This document shows, in pieces, positions 1-12,600 of a stretch of DNA of 64,000 nucleotides. The stretch's first letter is position 1; each line of letters starts with the position of its first letter. The position numbers and the translations under genes are program-made. The notes beneath the pieces were generated by a model, which did no database searches, had not been told where the DNA came from, and saw only the letters and a program-made list of their open reading frames with translations. Source of the DNA: Diorhabda sublineata. Lineage: Eukaryota; Arthropoda; Insecta; Coleoptera; Chrysomelidae. The DNA is taken from the NCBI RefSeq assembly GCF_026230105.1, contig NC_079477.1, forward strand, positions 16,993,001 to 17,057,000, written 5' to 3'.

Positions 1-265
1 AGAAGTAAAAAATCAGGGAAACCAATAGCATAAAATGAATAACGAATCATTCTCCACCACAACAATGCGATCTCTGCGATCAATGCGATTATTAGGTGCC
101 AAACGTTTGTTTGGCACCCAATAATTTCTCCTTATTATTCTTATAATTGGTTCAAACACATGCGTGTATTGATCTTAATGAAGAATATTTTGAGAAACAA
201 TAAAGCTGTATCCAATTATAAATATTTGTTCTTATTTGTCTACCTCAAATACATGTATTAAACGT
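1..265 (+). pseudogene. Mariner relic, 3' end, cut by window edge
   Basis: Positions 1-69 align base for base with the mariner at 55611-55664, including the reading RIILHH around the second catalytic Asp, which reads Asn in this copy. After an interruption the transposase C-terminus returns near 150-203, ending IDLNEEYFEKQ and a TAA at 201-203. The following 60 bases match the 3' untranslated part of the 55-kb copy (about 55890-55950). The middle of the C-terminal half is missing and replaced by short repeats and a hairpin. The 3' terminal repeat is eroded. It cannot encode a working transposase as it stands. Confidence 0.75.
90..123. repeat. Strong hairpin inside mariner relic
   Basis: A perfect 10-bp inverted repeat (95-104 with 109-118, four-base loop) extends to 15 pairs with one mismatch (90-104 with 109-123). 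It sits where transposase sequence is missing, next to three copies of gcgat at about 67-88. Confidence 0.8.
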
Positions 266-2830
266 TTCCTTGTTGACTTCTATGCACCTCACAATATCCT
301 AATATCAATAAAATTTCAATTTGTACCAAATTAGATAAAAGATCCATTGTAACTTCCAACAGACATCAACGTTAAAGATCTTATTTTTGCATTCATAACC
401 ATTTTAATGTAATAACTCCAGCGGAGAAATTGCAAATGTAGCTATAAATCTAAAACTAGTACATAAAAATATTCTATACGATTTACAAAATGTGGGTGAT
501 CTATTTGAAATCACATATTTAATTATAGCTAAAGAAATGAACGATTTTATGTAAATTTTACGAAAGCAAAATGTATAGCAGAGATAATTTAGGAGCCTCA
601 TACTCTGGATATCGATACATGTCAAAGGCCGTATTGCAGAGTTTCCTCCTGAGACGCTTGGATGAGATCGAATTGTTATAGTAAAAGGCATCAGATATAT
701 TGCTTTCTATAATAGGGGGACGACCTAGAAAAAAATTCAAATAAATCGGTTAAACTAGATTCAACTTTTTGCGGAAATAATTCATTCAAAATCTTGTTAG
801 ATCAGTGAGTAGAATACATTATTTCATCAAAACAAATAAATGAAGTTCATCATTATAATATCCCTTTCAGTTTTCTTCGAAAATTTATTCCATTCACTCT
901 TAATTAATTTGATTTAATCAAAAAAACTGAGTCCTTAGTAGAGGCCCAAATAAAAGAATAGTGGGCAGAAGCATATTTAAGTTGATATTGAGTAATTGAA
1001 GAAATTGTAAGCTGAAAATAAGTGTCACTGAAATTTGAAGGTTTTTGTAATCAATTGGTTGAACAATACAGTTACTTTGGCTCAACCAAAAGATTAAAAT
1101 CAATATGTAAGATATGGCAAAAGTGGAGGCAGCAGCTTCTCTTGTATACCATGCGGCTAAAGGATAATGTTCGACGATCAACTAACCCTTTCCATTTTTT
1201 TCAAATACTTCATTGATTTTGATTGATTTGAAATAAGGATAGGTAATAAGTTAAAGACTACGAATAGCTAATGCTATTCACGGTACTTTTTATAAATTAT
1301 ATATTAAATTATATAATTATATAAGGTAATTGGAATTGGAATTGGAATTGGAATGAGAATTAGAAAAGTAATGTGACAATAAATTTGCACATAAAAAACT
1401 AGATGTTATATTGAATTTCTTTTTGTGACGTTATGTGAACTAGAAAGTATACATCAATCTGCTCAATAATGAAAATGAAATTCGTGCTTATGTTATAGCT
1501 GGAAGACGTAATACCGTTAAACAATTTATTCACCTCTATCATTAAACTAGGTGATGATTTGGTGTTAGTTGTTTAATTTTCTAGTTTTTGTGAACATACA
1601 GGAGATTGTGATATATGTTCTTCTTCAGACACCACCTACGTATGGTGTGGCGTGGTCATGTTAACTAGCATGTTCGCAATAAAAGCAAAACTGAATTTAC
1701 ACTTTAACATGTCTTGAAATTTTTTTCCTAATGAAGATAATTCGTTTCCAAACGACACTGTGCATGAAATGTATGGAAATTGAAAGGAAACAGGAAGTAC
1801 TTGAGTTTAAGGTTCGATGATTGCTAATTTTGTTTATCAAAGTTTTCGCAACTTCTTTTCTATTTATGTTTTATATGTACATATCATACTTTATTATAAT
1901 ATAAAGTAATCGTAAACTTGCAGATTCATTCACAATTAATTAATAAGTTCATTCGCTGTTTTAATTAATTGATACCTACTGATAGTTATTATGTAGATAG
2001 AGAGGGTAGCACCAGACAGACGGAGTAATCCGACATTTATCATTTTACGTTATATGTTGTTTTATCACTACCATTATTATTTGACCTACTGTCCTGCTTC
2101 TGTATTTCACAATGAAAAAATTTATATGATATTGAATGCTTTGCTCTGGACAGAATAAACTTCAATGATCTGTTACTTTTAATTGGTGGTGTTTAGTGGA
2201 TTTGCTCTGTAGCGTATTAGTAGTATAGTTAGATAGATAGATTAGTAGTGTAGTGTATCATAAAATTTATATTGATGTAGTGAACGTCCTATGTCATCGG
2301 CCTCAAAATAATTTTAAAATATTGTTATTAAACGTAGGAAATACAGAAGTTCACCAATAACTATATACGTGGGTAATGAAACAAAAATCAGAAGAGAATG
2401 GCGGATAAAAGAAACTTTGTTTAGCAATTAGAGGGGCGGCAAAAAATATGTTGCTGCCCCTATGGACATCTGAGATGGCTTAAAAAAATTGTGCAGTTTG
2501 CAGATTCTATTACATTAAATCATTTCACATTATCTTGAAATATTATAGACCACGGAACTCCACAGCATGACAATTTGAATCGTTCGGAATAGAAGACGAA
2601 GATATCTGACAGCTAGATCCATCTCACATTTGGACGATATCAAATAACTTGAAGAAATGATACAATAATAATAAATTTATAACATCAATGATAGATGAAG
2701 AGATTTGTAAAATTTATAGAGCCTATTCTGATATTGTCGAGAAACATTGTAGTTATCAACTATACGCATACAATGAAGTAGAAACTCTATGAATCTGATG
2801 GAAAATCATTATGTGAAATAGCGATTAAAA
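266..2830. other. Upstream region, nothing assigned
   Basis: AT-rich DNA. A short hexamer run of TTGGAA type lies at 1329-1353. I looked for the missing Dgk N-terminal exons here and did not find a convincing one. ORFs at 918-1216 show no recognisable motif. Confidence 0.5.
1329..1353. repeat. Hexamer microsatellite (TTGGAA type)
   Basis: About four tandem copies of a six-base unit. Confidence 0.85.
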
Positions 2831-2837
2831 TAGCGCA

Positions 2838-3545
2838 GTGCTAATAAACCCGGCACAGAAACCTACAGGATGGACACCTAAAAAAAAGATTTCATCCATT
2901 GAACCCGCAGACTTCTACAGATTTTATTGCGGAAAATCTACACGGCAAACTTATACACTAACATCCACTATTATTGCGAGATATAACGAAAAAAGAAACT
3001 TTTCCACATTTCTACCAATAATCACTTCACAAGAATCTCCACCAATGCCCAACCAAAAAATTGCCTGGTGCAAATGGAATTTAAAATTACAATTCGTACT
3101 ACTTCAACTTCCAATCGGACATCCGTGTTTTGTACCAATAAATCCTACAATAGAAATCAGAAAATAATCAGGAAATATAGTTTTAATATGAATCCAACTT
3201 TTGAAAAACGTGTTACTGATCTTTTGAAAGAAATTCCTCCAGTCTCCAAAGCTGCTGAAAGTAAATTCAAGAAAAATACCTGCGACAGAAATTCCAAATA
3301 AGCTTGAATCAAATAATAAAAACAAGACTAATATCATAGAAAAAACTTGAGTGAAACTGTCAATCTACTTGATTAATCAGTTGTATAAGAACAAAAGATA
3401 AAAGCACTTGAAGAGTAACCTACCGAATACCAATAGCGGGAAAATCAGGCTCATTGTATTATTTGTGATGAATGCTTCGGAGAGACTGATTGCAGTATTG
3501 TCAATGTGACAACTGGCACCACGAGGCTAGTTTTGATGATGAAAA
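2838..3545 (+). pseudogene. Transposase C-terminal relic, pogo/Tigger or Jerky-like
   Basis: Read across frames, the region shows FHPLNPQTSTDFIAEN near 2890-2940, resembling the 'GI.P.NP..F.D.DF' stretch of DDE transposases of the pogo/Jerky group. Near 3450-3545 it shows AHCIICDECFGETD, then CQCDNWHHEASFDDE after a frame change, a Cys/His motif found at the C-terminus of such proteins. Between them is a Lys/Asn-rich stretch. Frame changes and stops are frequent, so it is a dead fragment just 5' of a Dgk exon. The subfamily is uncertain. Confidence 0.5.
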
Positions 3546-3741
3546 ACGTTAAATGTATTATCAAATTTCATTGTTGTGTAAATTCCTATTTTTAGAATTT
3601 TCACAGCTCAAATGCTAGGTCTCCAAAATATGTCAATTTCTATTAAAAACAAAATTTTCTGATAGGAATATTGTACAATAATCTGCTCCCCTTTGACTTT
3701 TTCAAACTGTATATTGAACTAGTAAATCCACTTTTTTTCAG

Positions 3742-3866
3742 TTATGTTTCGTCTGTATGATACAAATGGAGATGGGGTATTGGATACAAATGAAATGGAT
3801 TGTATAGTTAATCAAATGATGACAGTTGCTGAATACTTGGGTTGGGATGTATCAGAGCTTAAACCA
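3742..3866 (+). CDS. Dgk: Dgk exon: EF-hand 1
   Basis: The acceptor is a T-rich tract ending in cag at 3739-3741; the donor gtaagt begins at 3867. The first two bases complete a codon from an upstream exon, most likely Phe, followed by 41 codons in frame. Residues 6-17 form a canonical 12-residue calcium loop, DTNGDGVLDTNE, with acidic or Asn ligands at positions 1, 3, 5, 9 and 12. The following AEYLGWDVSEL stretch is typical of type I DGKs. The entry phase shows that at least one coding exon lies further 5'. Confidence 0.93.
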
Positions 3867-6609
3867 GTAAGTAATGCACATTGTTTGTAATTTGATCAGA
3901 TTATTAACGAAAAATGACTTCCACAATTATCTACTTGAAAAAAATAATCTTGAAGGCTTATATATATGAACTGAGAAAATATTTTTGTGTAACCTTTTTT
4001 CTCTCCGAAAAGATTCTTCGGTAAAATCAAAAAATGTAGGCTGGCCTTCACTATTTCCCAAGTAATAAAGGCAATAATTTAGGTGTCAATCGACAGATAT
4101 TTATTAATAAAAACCAGTGACATCAGTTTCGACTTGTGGAAATGTCGTAGTTAAAAACTATGCCACTTCGAAATTTCGTTTTTTTTTTATTTACTACTGT
4201 TATTTTTTCTATTAGTCACTGTCGATAGGTTAATTTGCAACAACTTCAGTCTCACCTGATGAAATAATCAAAGTCGATAAAATACCAAAATCGATAATTA
4301 GAAAATCGAGATCAAATATTTTATCTTATTTCTTTGTGCGTTAATTCGAGAAAACTATATTTAACGCTTATAATCAGTCCCAAGTTTTATTTGAGAATAA
4401 AATTTGGAAAAATTTAATCATAAACTTCTGCATACGAGTGGTAGAGTCATTTATTTGAAGAGTCGAGATGTGGTATTTGTCGTTCTGTCTCCCAATCAAT
4501 CCCAAAATGAGTTTATCATCATAAAATTATAACTTAATAATTTTCCAAGTATAAGGGGAAAGTTTCTCATTATTTTTAACTAATACCTTTACAATTGTTG
4601 GAGTATCACGCTATCAAACCCTATCACATGTTTGTGAATAAAATTATTCTTGATTTTAGGTCTCTTCTGTTTTAAAACTAGTTTTTTTAATGATTTATGG
4701 AAGATAATATTTGACGTTTCGACTTTTCTTTAATTCTTTATCAAAATATGATATTGACACTGACAGCTTGCGTATTAATATTAATCAATAGATCACCTAT
4801 ATCATGAACATCAAAATATGAATAAAATGAAACTAGAACTTTGTTCTAATAAGAAAAATTAATTTTTCCTTAGTCCTTACATCTTAAATATGTAGCAGTA
4901 GTTAATCAATCAAATTATTTGTAGTTTTATTAGAATTTACAAAATAGAGCTATAAATTTATTTATTATTTAGGTCTTTTTTATCATTTATAGCTGTTTCG
5001 TTTTTATGAATGTGAAAAATTTCTAAAAATTCTCTTTTTCGTGTATTAGATTCCGTTCCAAGAATTTTTGAATCTTTATATTTGAATTTATGTTTTTTTT
5101 GATATTTCATGGTTTTCACGCAGTTTTATTATTTTATCGTATTAATGACCTTTAGTCTATTTTATAAATACTGAGATGTCTACCCTATGTAGACAGCGTC
5201 AGAATTAGTACAAGGCACTTCATATATAATATTACTTCTTTTGTTTTTTGGTGTTTTAGATTTCAATTTAGTGAGATATTTGAATAACGTAATATTTCCT
5301 TTATGACTTACACTAACATCATATTTATTAAAATAAGGTCGTATTTGTTGGGAAAGTCCTTGTATATATGGTTAGGGAAAATGTTTTATGTTTTGATGTT
5401 TCGTTTCTGTTCTGTTTTTTAATTTATTGTAGTGTCTATTTATCCTTTTCTTGAATATGTTGTTTATCATTTTCAATGCAGTTTTTACTTTTTAAATAGC
5501 TAAGAATCTAAATTCAAAGTCTGAAAGTTGGATAGATCTACCAGCCAAACTTATTATCACTGATCTTTTTTGTAACAAAAGTTCAAATATCTTGATGACT
5601 AAGTTGGTTTCGTATAACCACTCTGTTTTCATGTTATTGTTAATTCCATATAATGTGACATCAAGAAAATTGATTTTATTATTTTGTTTTTTATGATAAG
5701 AATTGAATTATTTATTAATGTTTTCAATTTGATTCTTTGATACGGCATAAATGAAATCATCTACATATCGGAAAAAGAATGGAATATCCATATCAAGTTT
5801 GCCAAGGATAGTTTCCTCGAGATCTTCCATTACTAATTTTGCTACACTTGAAAGGGAAGCTCCCATCAATTTGTTTGTATATTTCATTTCCTTATTTGAA
5901 ATACGTTGTTGTTAGTGTGAGTTCTATAGCTTTTATAAATTCGTTTAGAGATATTACTGTATTTTCTTTAATTTTGTCCCATTTATTTATCAATATGTTT
6001 TTCATAATGGTAATAGGAATATTATTGTAAAAAGAAACCACATCTAACGAAATAAATACATATTCGTTAGGAATTTTTATATATTTTTTTTTTGAAATCC
6101 CATATGTTTTTGATATAGTATTTGTTTTGGTGTAAAATTTTTTCAAATAATTTGATAATGGGGTAAGAGGAGTTTGAATACTTAAAACAATCGGTCGAAG
6201 GGAAATGTCAACCTTGTGCAGCTTTGGTAAACCATATATTTTAAGAGGTAAGGCATTATGAATTTTCAATTTTTTTGCATCCTATGGCGAAATAAAAGTT
6301 GTTCTTCCTAAGATCGAATTAGATCATTATTATGTGTTTTGATAAGAATTGATAGGGTCTTTTAAATTGTTTTGTAAGTTGTCTCACCGTTTAATAATTT
6401 CATCATTCTTCTGATTTCATCTTCTGATTTCATAATAACGGTTTTATTAGATTTATCTGCTTTCAAAATTTTGAGATCTCTGTTTTGATTGATTTTGATT
6501 GGGCTTTAGTTATATTTTGGGGTTTGATATTGCTCTGTAAAGACTAAACGTTAAATTTTATCTTATTATTAAAAAACTAATTTTAAAATAGAAGAGACTT
6601 AAAATCAAG

Positions 6610-6686
<77 letters not shown>

Positions 6687-9600
6687 ATTTTAAACTCTAA
6701 AATTCTAAATTCAATATTTAAATTGAGTTAAGATGGAAGAAGACATAGAATCACCAAAAAAGTAAGCGCCGCATGGCATCTAACCTAACAAATCTTATAT
6801 AAAGTTTAGATTTGTTCATGAATGTTATTGATAGAATTTTTAATTTCACAAATTTTTAGACGTATTTACCGAGAGGTGCCAACTCTTATGAAGGTGTCTT
6901 ATTCTATCGCGGAATGTCCCCTTTCGTTTAATCTTTATTTGAATTCGATCGCAAATATATGTGCTCCATTATCGTAAATACCGGCGATGTTATTTACGCA
7001 TTCTGTTGCAAAACGATCGCGAACGAAATTTTTGAAATTAGATGTTGTGCTCCAAGGTAACGGATTTATTACTACCCGTACCGTTCCTACAAGTCGATGA
7101 AAGATGGAGAATTCGATCTTGAGTATATTATTTCAAATGTAACCTACTTTAAGAATGATGCAATTTTGTTTTTAGACCTACTTTCACTATAGCAATACGA
7201 TATGTTCTTTTCCATTTTATTAATCTAGGATAGCTCTGCAAATAAAATATCCATCAAATTCTCGAACGTGTACTGTTAGTTCTGATGTAACATTGTAGAG
7301 ATAATTGTATACGAACTATATACAGAATCATCATTAATCACAACATTCAACACACTGACAAGAAAAAAAATAGTCTATAACAAAATCTCATCATGTCATT
7401 TTATCATCATAACCAAATTTTAACTTTTCAAGAATTCGAAACCGACAACTGTTTAAAGAGAATTTCGATGAAAATGTAACACAAACATAACGAAACAATT
7501 GTTAACTATTATCAACTTCCCATATGTGCTTTTCCTTTTGTCCAGTAAATACATTATTAATTCACGGAGCAAATGCCTCACATTTGCAGATTAACAAGTT
7601 GCATAATGGCGTGTCACGTAGTTATTTATATAGGGTTAAACTTGCAACGATCCAGTGGCGGTCTTATTCTTCCTCTTTTTTAGAACATGGTACTGTTTTG
7701 GAGATATGAGGCCTTATTCCTAGAAAACTTGAGTTCAAATGTTGTACCAACTCTTGGTACTCCGACTAAAGGTCTTCCTTACGTTAGCAAATTTTTCTTA
7801 TGTCATTGTTCGGAGTAGGCATCTTGTAAATGCTATTTCGCTTCTTATCTATACATACTCGACAAGGCTTAACCCGATTTTCTAGTTTTTTACCATCGAA
7901 AAATTTAATTTACTGTCTAAGCATATATAGAGAATTTGAAACAGTATTCTGTAAAGATATATTTAGTTAAAATCTCTCTGCTACTTCCCCGAATTTGTAA
8001 GCATTCTTTGCATATCGTCCACTAAAACAACGTCATCGGTTTACAGCACTGTAGTGGTTGTGACGTGAATGATGGACCAAAGGCTGTGGTACTAACGTTT
8101 TACAATCTTCAACTGGTATTTTCTTCAATAGATACAATTTTCTTCAGTAGTTTTTCAGTCACACTGTGTTAAAGGCTTATGTGAGGTTGTCTTCTTTAGA
8201 TACAATTAAAAAATTGTGAATTGCAGATTCTTCAAGATATGATGGTGGAAATAGATTATGATGCTGATGGTACGGTTTCATTAGAAGAATGGAAACGAGG
8301 AGGTCTCACAACGATACCACTTTTAGTGTTGTTGGGCCTCGATTCAAACGTAAAAGAAGATGGAAATCACTTATGGAGATTGAAACATTTCAGCAGGCCA
8401 GCATATTGCAACCTCTGCCTTAATATGTTAGTTGGATTAGGAAAGAAAGGTCTCAGTTGTGTTTGTAAGTAATCAAATATATATATACTTTTGAACTGAA
8501 TAGTTATTTATCAATGAACAAAATGTTGACTGACACTTATTTATATTTCAAATATATCAACGCTTAAATTAAAAAAAAAAACACTTTTTTCGAAATCGGC
8601 AGTAGAGATTGGTTTGTACAAATCGGCAGTGAAATTGCTTTTTAGCGTCTAGGCATTGAAGTGACATCCGTTTCATGTTCGACAACAGCCGAATACATGT
8701 CAACCAGCTTACAACCTTTCAACATTACGAATAATTCAACCTGTTCTATTAAGTCTCGTTTTGTCACTCCTGATAAGTTGCCTGGGCTAAACGTCTCGGC
8801 AACTAATCTCCAGCCTCGTCAGTACGACTTTAGTGCCTTGATACATACATAAATATTTTCCATATTATGTGGTATTTGAAAGCCTACCCTTTTATAGTTT
8901 ACGAGAGAGGTTAACATCAATTTTTTAACAGAAAATTTTGGGAAAACAGAAAAATATTTTTTTCAAGTTAAAGCTTTGAAAAATTTTGAGAACTCTGTTC
9001 ACATTGTCTACTCAACTCTTACTCTGTCGATTGCACCATACCGTATTTCAAAATTGTTAATTTTCATGTAATGAACAGAAATAACTGATATTATGCTGGT
9101 ATTTACATTGTAAAATTTTTCATTTTTCTGTAAATGTAATGAAATTTCTTATTACAAATGAATTTTGTATTTGTTTTTGATTTTAAATCCTTTTTTTTCT
9201 TGGAAAAATGAATCCGATAACTTTTATCTTGATAGGAATCTCAAACAAAAGTCTAGTGTAAGTGTAAAATGAGAATAAAATAACTCACAATAAATTGTAA
9301 CCGGCTTAAAATCATGAAGAGCTCAATATTGAACATCATAACTACTAGTTTCATTTCGAAATGCAGAAATCGTTCATGAAGAAAAATTTATTCATTAATT
9401 TAGGAAAATCAGTTTTGAAATCATTTTGCGATCTAATCATTTTGTCTAATACTTAAACGTTATATGAGACCCTGCCAGTAAATTTTTAGATAGGAAGCTC
9501 TTTATCCTACACCGTTTTAGGACCGTAAGTTATCACTTATGTAAATATCATCTGCGCTCTGAGATTATTTGTTTAGGCTTAAAAGTAATCTAGAACATAT

Positions 9601-12600
9601 CGAACATAAACCGATCCTCGCGCTCCTAACATAATCCGAAGTTCTCTGTCAGAATTTTCATATTATTTGATAAATTTACATCTACTGAGACAAATAAAAC
9701 GTTGACTGCATAATGTCGTTAGATAGTGTATAATGTAATGAAATTCATGGCATTAGAGGGATAACATGGTGAGATTAATTTCTTGGGCGAATATACAAAA
9801 GAATAGTATAGTACAGCATGCTAAAAATATTGAAATTCTTTATCCTGTGTAGTGGTAAACAAACCTAGTGTGAAAGCAAAATTAGCACCTTGTCTTACTT
9901 ACACTTACACGGGAGGGTTAGGAAGAATAGGTGGTAAGAAAAGTCAAATTTTTATGAAGGATAAAACAATAACGTGAGAAAGATCAGCCAATTATCTAAA
10001 TGGATGAAATGTATAATCATTCCTACTACATTAGAACAAAAAGCTTGGTCTACATATGGCAATGAAGAATTAAAACCTTTTTTGCCAATGTTAATGTTCA
10101 GTAATAGTTGACCAAAACCACAACAGGTAATATATTTTATGAAATATGAGTGAAAAATGTTAATATTAATATTAATATTAAATATAAAGTTTCCAAAATA
10201 AGTGATAAACTATATTCCTCCCTTAGTACTTGAATCAGTTGAATACTAATTAGAAACAATTTTGTTACCATCCTGACATGTGTACTACTACTCTCTCTGT
10301 TATAGGTAGTAGTAGTCTTAGTTGCATCTAGCAGGGCGAAAATTAGATTTGCAAGCAATAAATACAAATTAAAGACCAAGAAAACGTTGAGTCCTTGAAT
10401 TCCTTCAATTTGATTTGTCAAAATGTATAGCCTTGTATATACGCCGTCTTCCAACAATGAATATTTATTTATTTAGCTATCAATGTTTGCCGCCGGTAAA
10501 AAGAACAACGTTACCCAGGTCACGTCTTCAGAAGGAAACCTTTGATCCTCATAAGGATAATAGTACGAATTTATGGCATCAGAGGAATGTCATCGATAGT
10601 GCATAAAATTTTTTACCTGATTATTTGAAGACTAAAGTGCAGATTCCGTGACATGCTATTCTGGCAAGGGTTATGGAACGAGTATATAAATTTTTATATT
10701 GCCATTGGGCCTTAATAAGTATGCAAAATTTCAAATTAATCCGACGTGTTGAAATGCTCGGAAATGAATTTTGAAAATTCCGTTACATACAAACAAGATA
10801 ATAAAAGCGAGTACAGTGGTCTCTTCTGATAACATGACCTAATTTGAAAAAAAAAATAGAACGTGTAGATTTTACCTACATTATTTTGTATGTATGATAT
10901 TTACTATAAGGTGAAATTTTAATTATGGATGTTTGGGAAAAATCAAGCTCTCTGTATATTCATAAGGTATTTGAGGATGAATAATATTATAACATAAAAA
11001 ACAAATCTAAAGATTTCTTTTTGGTTAGGTAACCTAATAAGAGGACTTCGGTTAGGATATATATTATTAAAGTTGTCACAGATGTCTTGTCGATTTCTAT
11101 GCTTTGCTTTACTTTCTAAAAAAAAAAAACGAAAACTTGGAGAAAATTACAATACCACTATAATATGGGTTATTTTCCAATACACCTGAATCGAGTTACT
11201 CGTTTTAGGGATAACTGATACGTTCCATACTTGGAACTCGCTCTGTATATACAATTTAGAAAACATTATTAATCTCTTATAAATACTAATGGCGGTGTGG
11301 AAATTGAGTGATGGATCTGATATTTTCAATGAGTGTTATTCCAGTAGACTTATAATTGAATGTTGTCTTCTTCAAAATAATTCCTTAAATAACTACGGAT
11401 ACTTAGAAACGTTTCTTTCATTTCTCATAACAGTGATGGATTGTGGATACTGGGATAGCCATCAGCTAGTCGGTTACATTTTCATTTTCAATTTTTAGTT
11501 TGCAAGTACACCGTCCATGAACGATGTGTAGCTCGTGCCCCGGCAAGTTGTATAGCAACATATGTAAAGAGCAAAAAATCTTGCCAAACGCTACAGCATC
11601 ACTGGGTGGAAGGAAATTGTCATGGAAAATGCGCTAGATGTAGAAAACCAGTGAAAGCTGGCATTACTGGATTACATTGTAGGTGGTGTCAAATAACTGT
11701 AAGTATTTCAAAATAATGATTAATGTACTTTGAAAATAAACAACTGTATTCGGGAACGAACATCGAAGTGAATAATAAGATTTTAAATGAATAAGTTTAC
11801 TTGAGACATTTAATATTCAGCTTTTGTAAAGAAAAATATGTTTCTGGAAGTGATCTTTGATAGAAAGGAGTTATCCATGGTTTTTACCCCATCTCATAGA
11901 TAAGAATAGAAATAATGTGATAAAATGTGGAAGGACTAGTTAGACTTTCAAAAAATTACTGGATACCATGACCTAAAAAATGACGATCTGACCTGATAAA
12001 GTAGCTACCAAATGCTCAATATTCGTCGACAAAAGCTGCATCAGGACATAAAATAGAACTATCCAATCCTTGTTTGGCTGACGGGATCATATTCACGATA
12101 AACGATTCCGTGAATATCGAAACAAGAAACGATCAACATTTCCTTCGGTTGCTGCTTCGGCATCTCCGCTTTTATTGCATGTAACCATACCAATTACGAC
12201 TTCGTGGGATACCCGGTAAAATACGAATGTGTTTGTGTTCTTTTTAGTAATATTGTTTATATTGTGAACATTGGAAGGAAATACTATTCATGTAACTTAG
12301 ATAATAGAGAATAGAGGTACTGTGAAGGATTTCAGGTTTTGTTCATTATTTTTATCTGACACTTTAGTGTGAATTTCAAAATATTCTCTTGGGCTCCTAT
12401 ATTATTGAAGATGGAGAAAACTCAAGATGTCTTTCGACTTCAAGAATGGATAAAAGTGACCAAAAGTGAACAAATTCAGAAGATTGGGATACAGAAACAT
12501 TTGCGAAACGATATACGAGAGTATAAACCTAAAATTTAGCCATTGGCTTTATATTTCTATCATACAAATGCGCCGTGCCACAATTCCTTTTCCTGCATCA

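Noticed and set aside
10137..10457. 106-codon minus-strand frame
   Set aside because: Hydrophobic repetitive composition (TAATAT repeat translated as Leu-Ile) and no motif.
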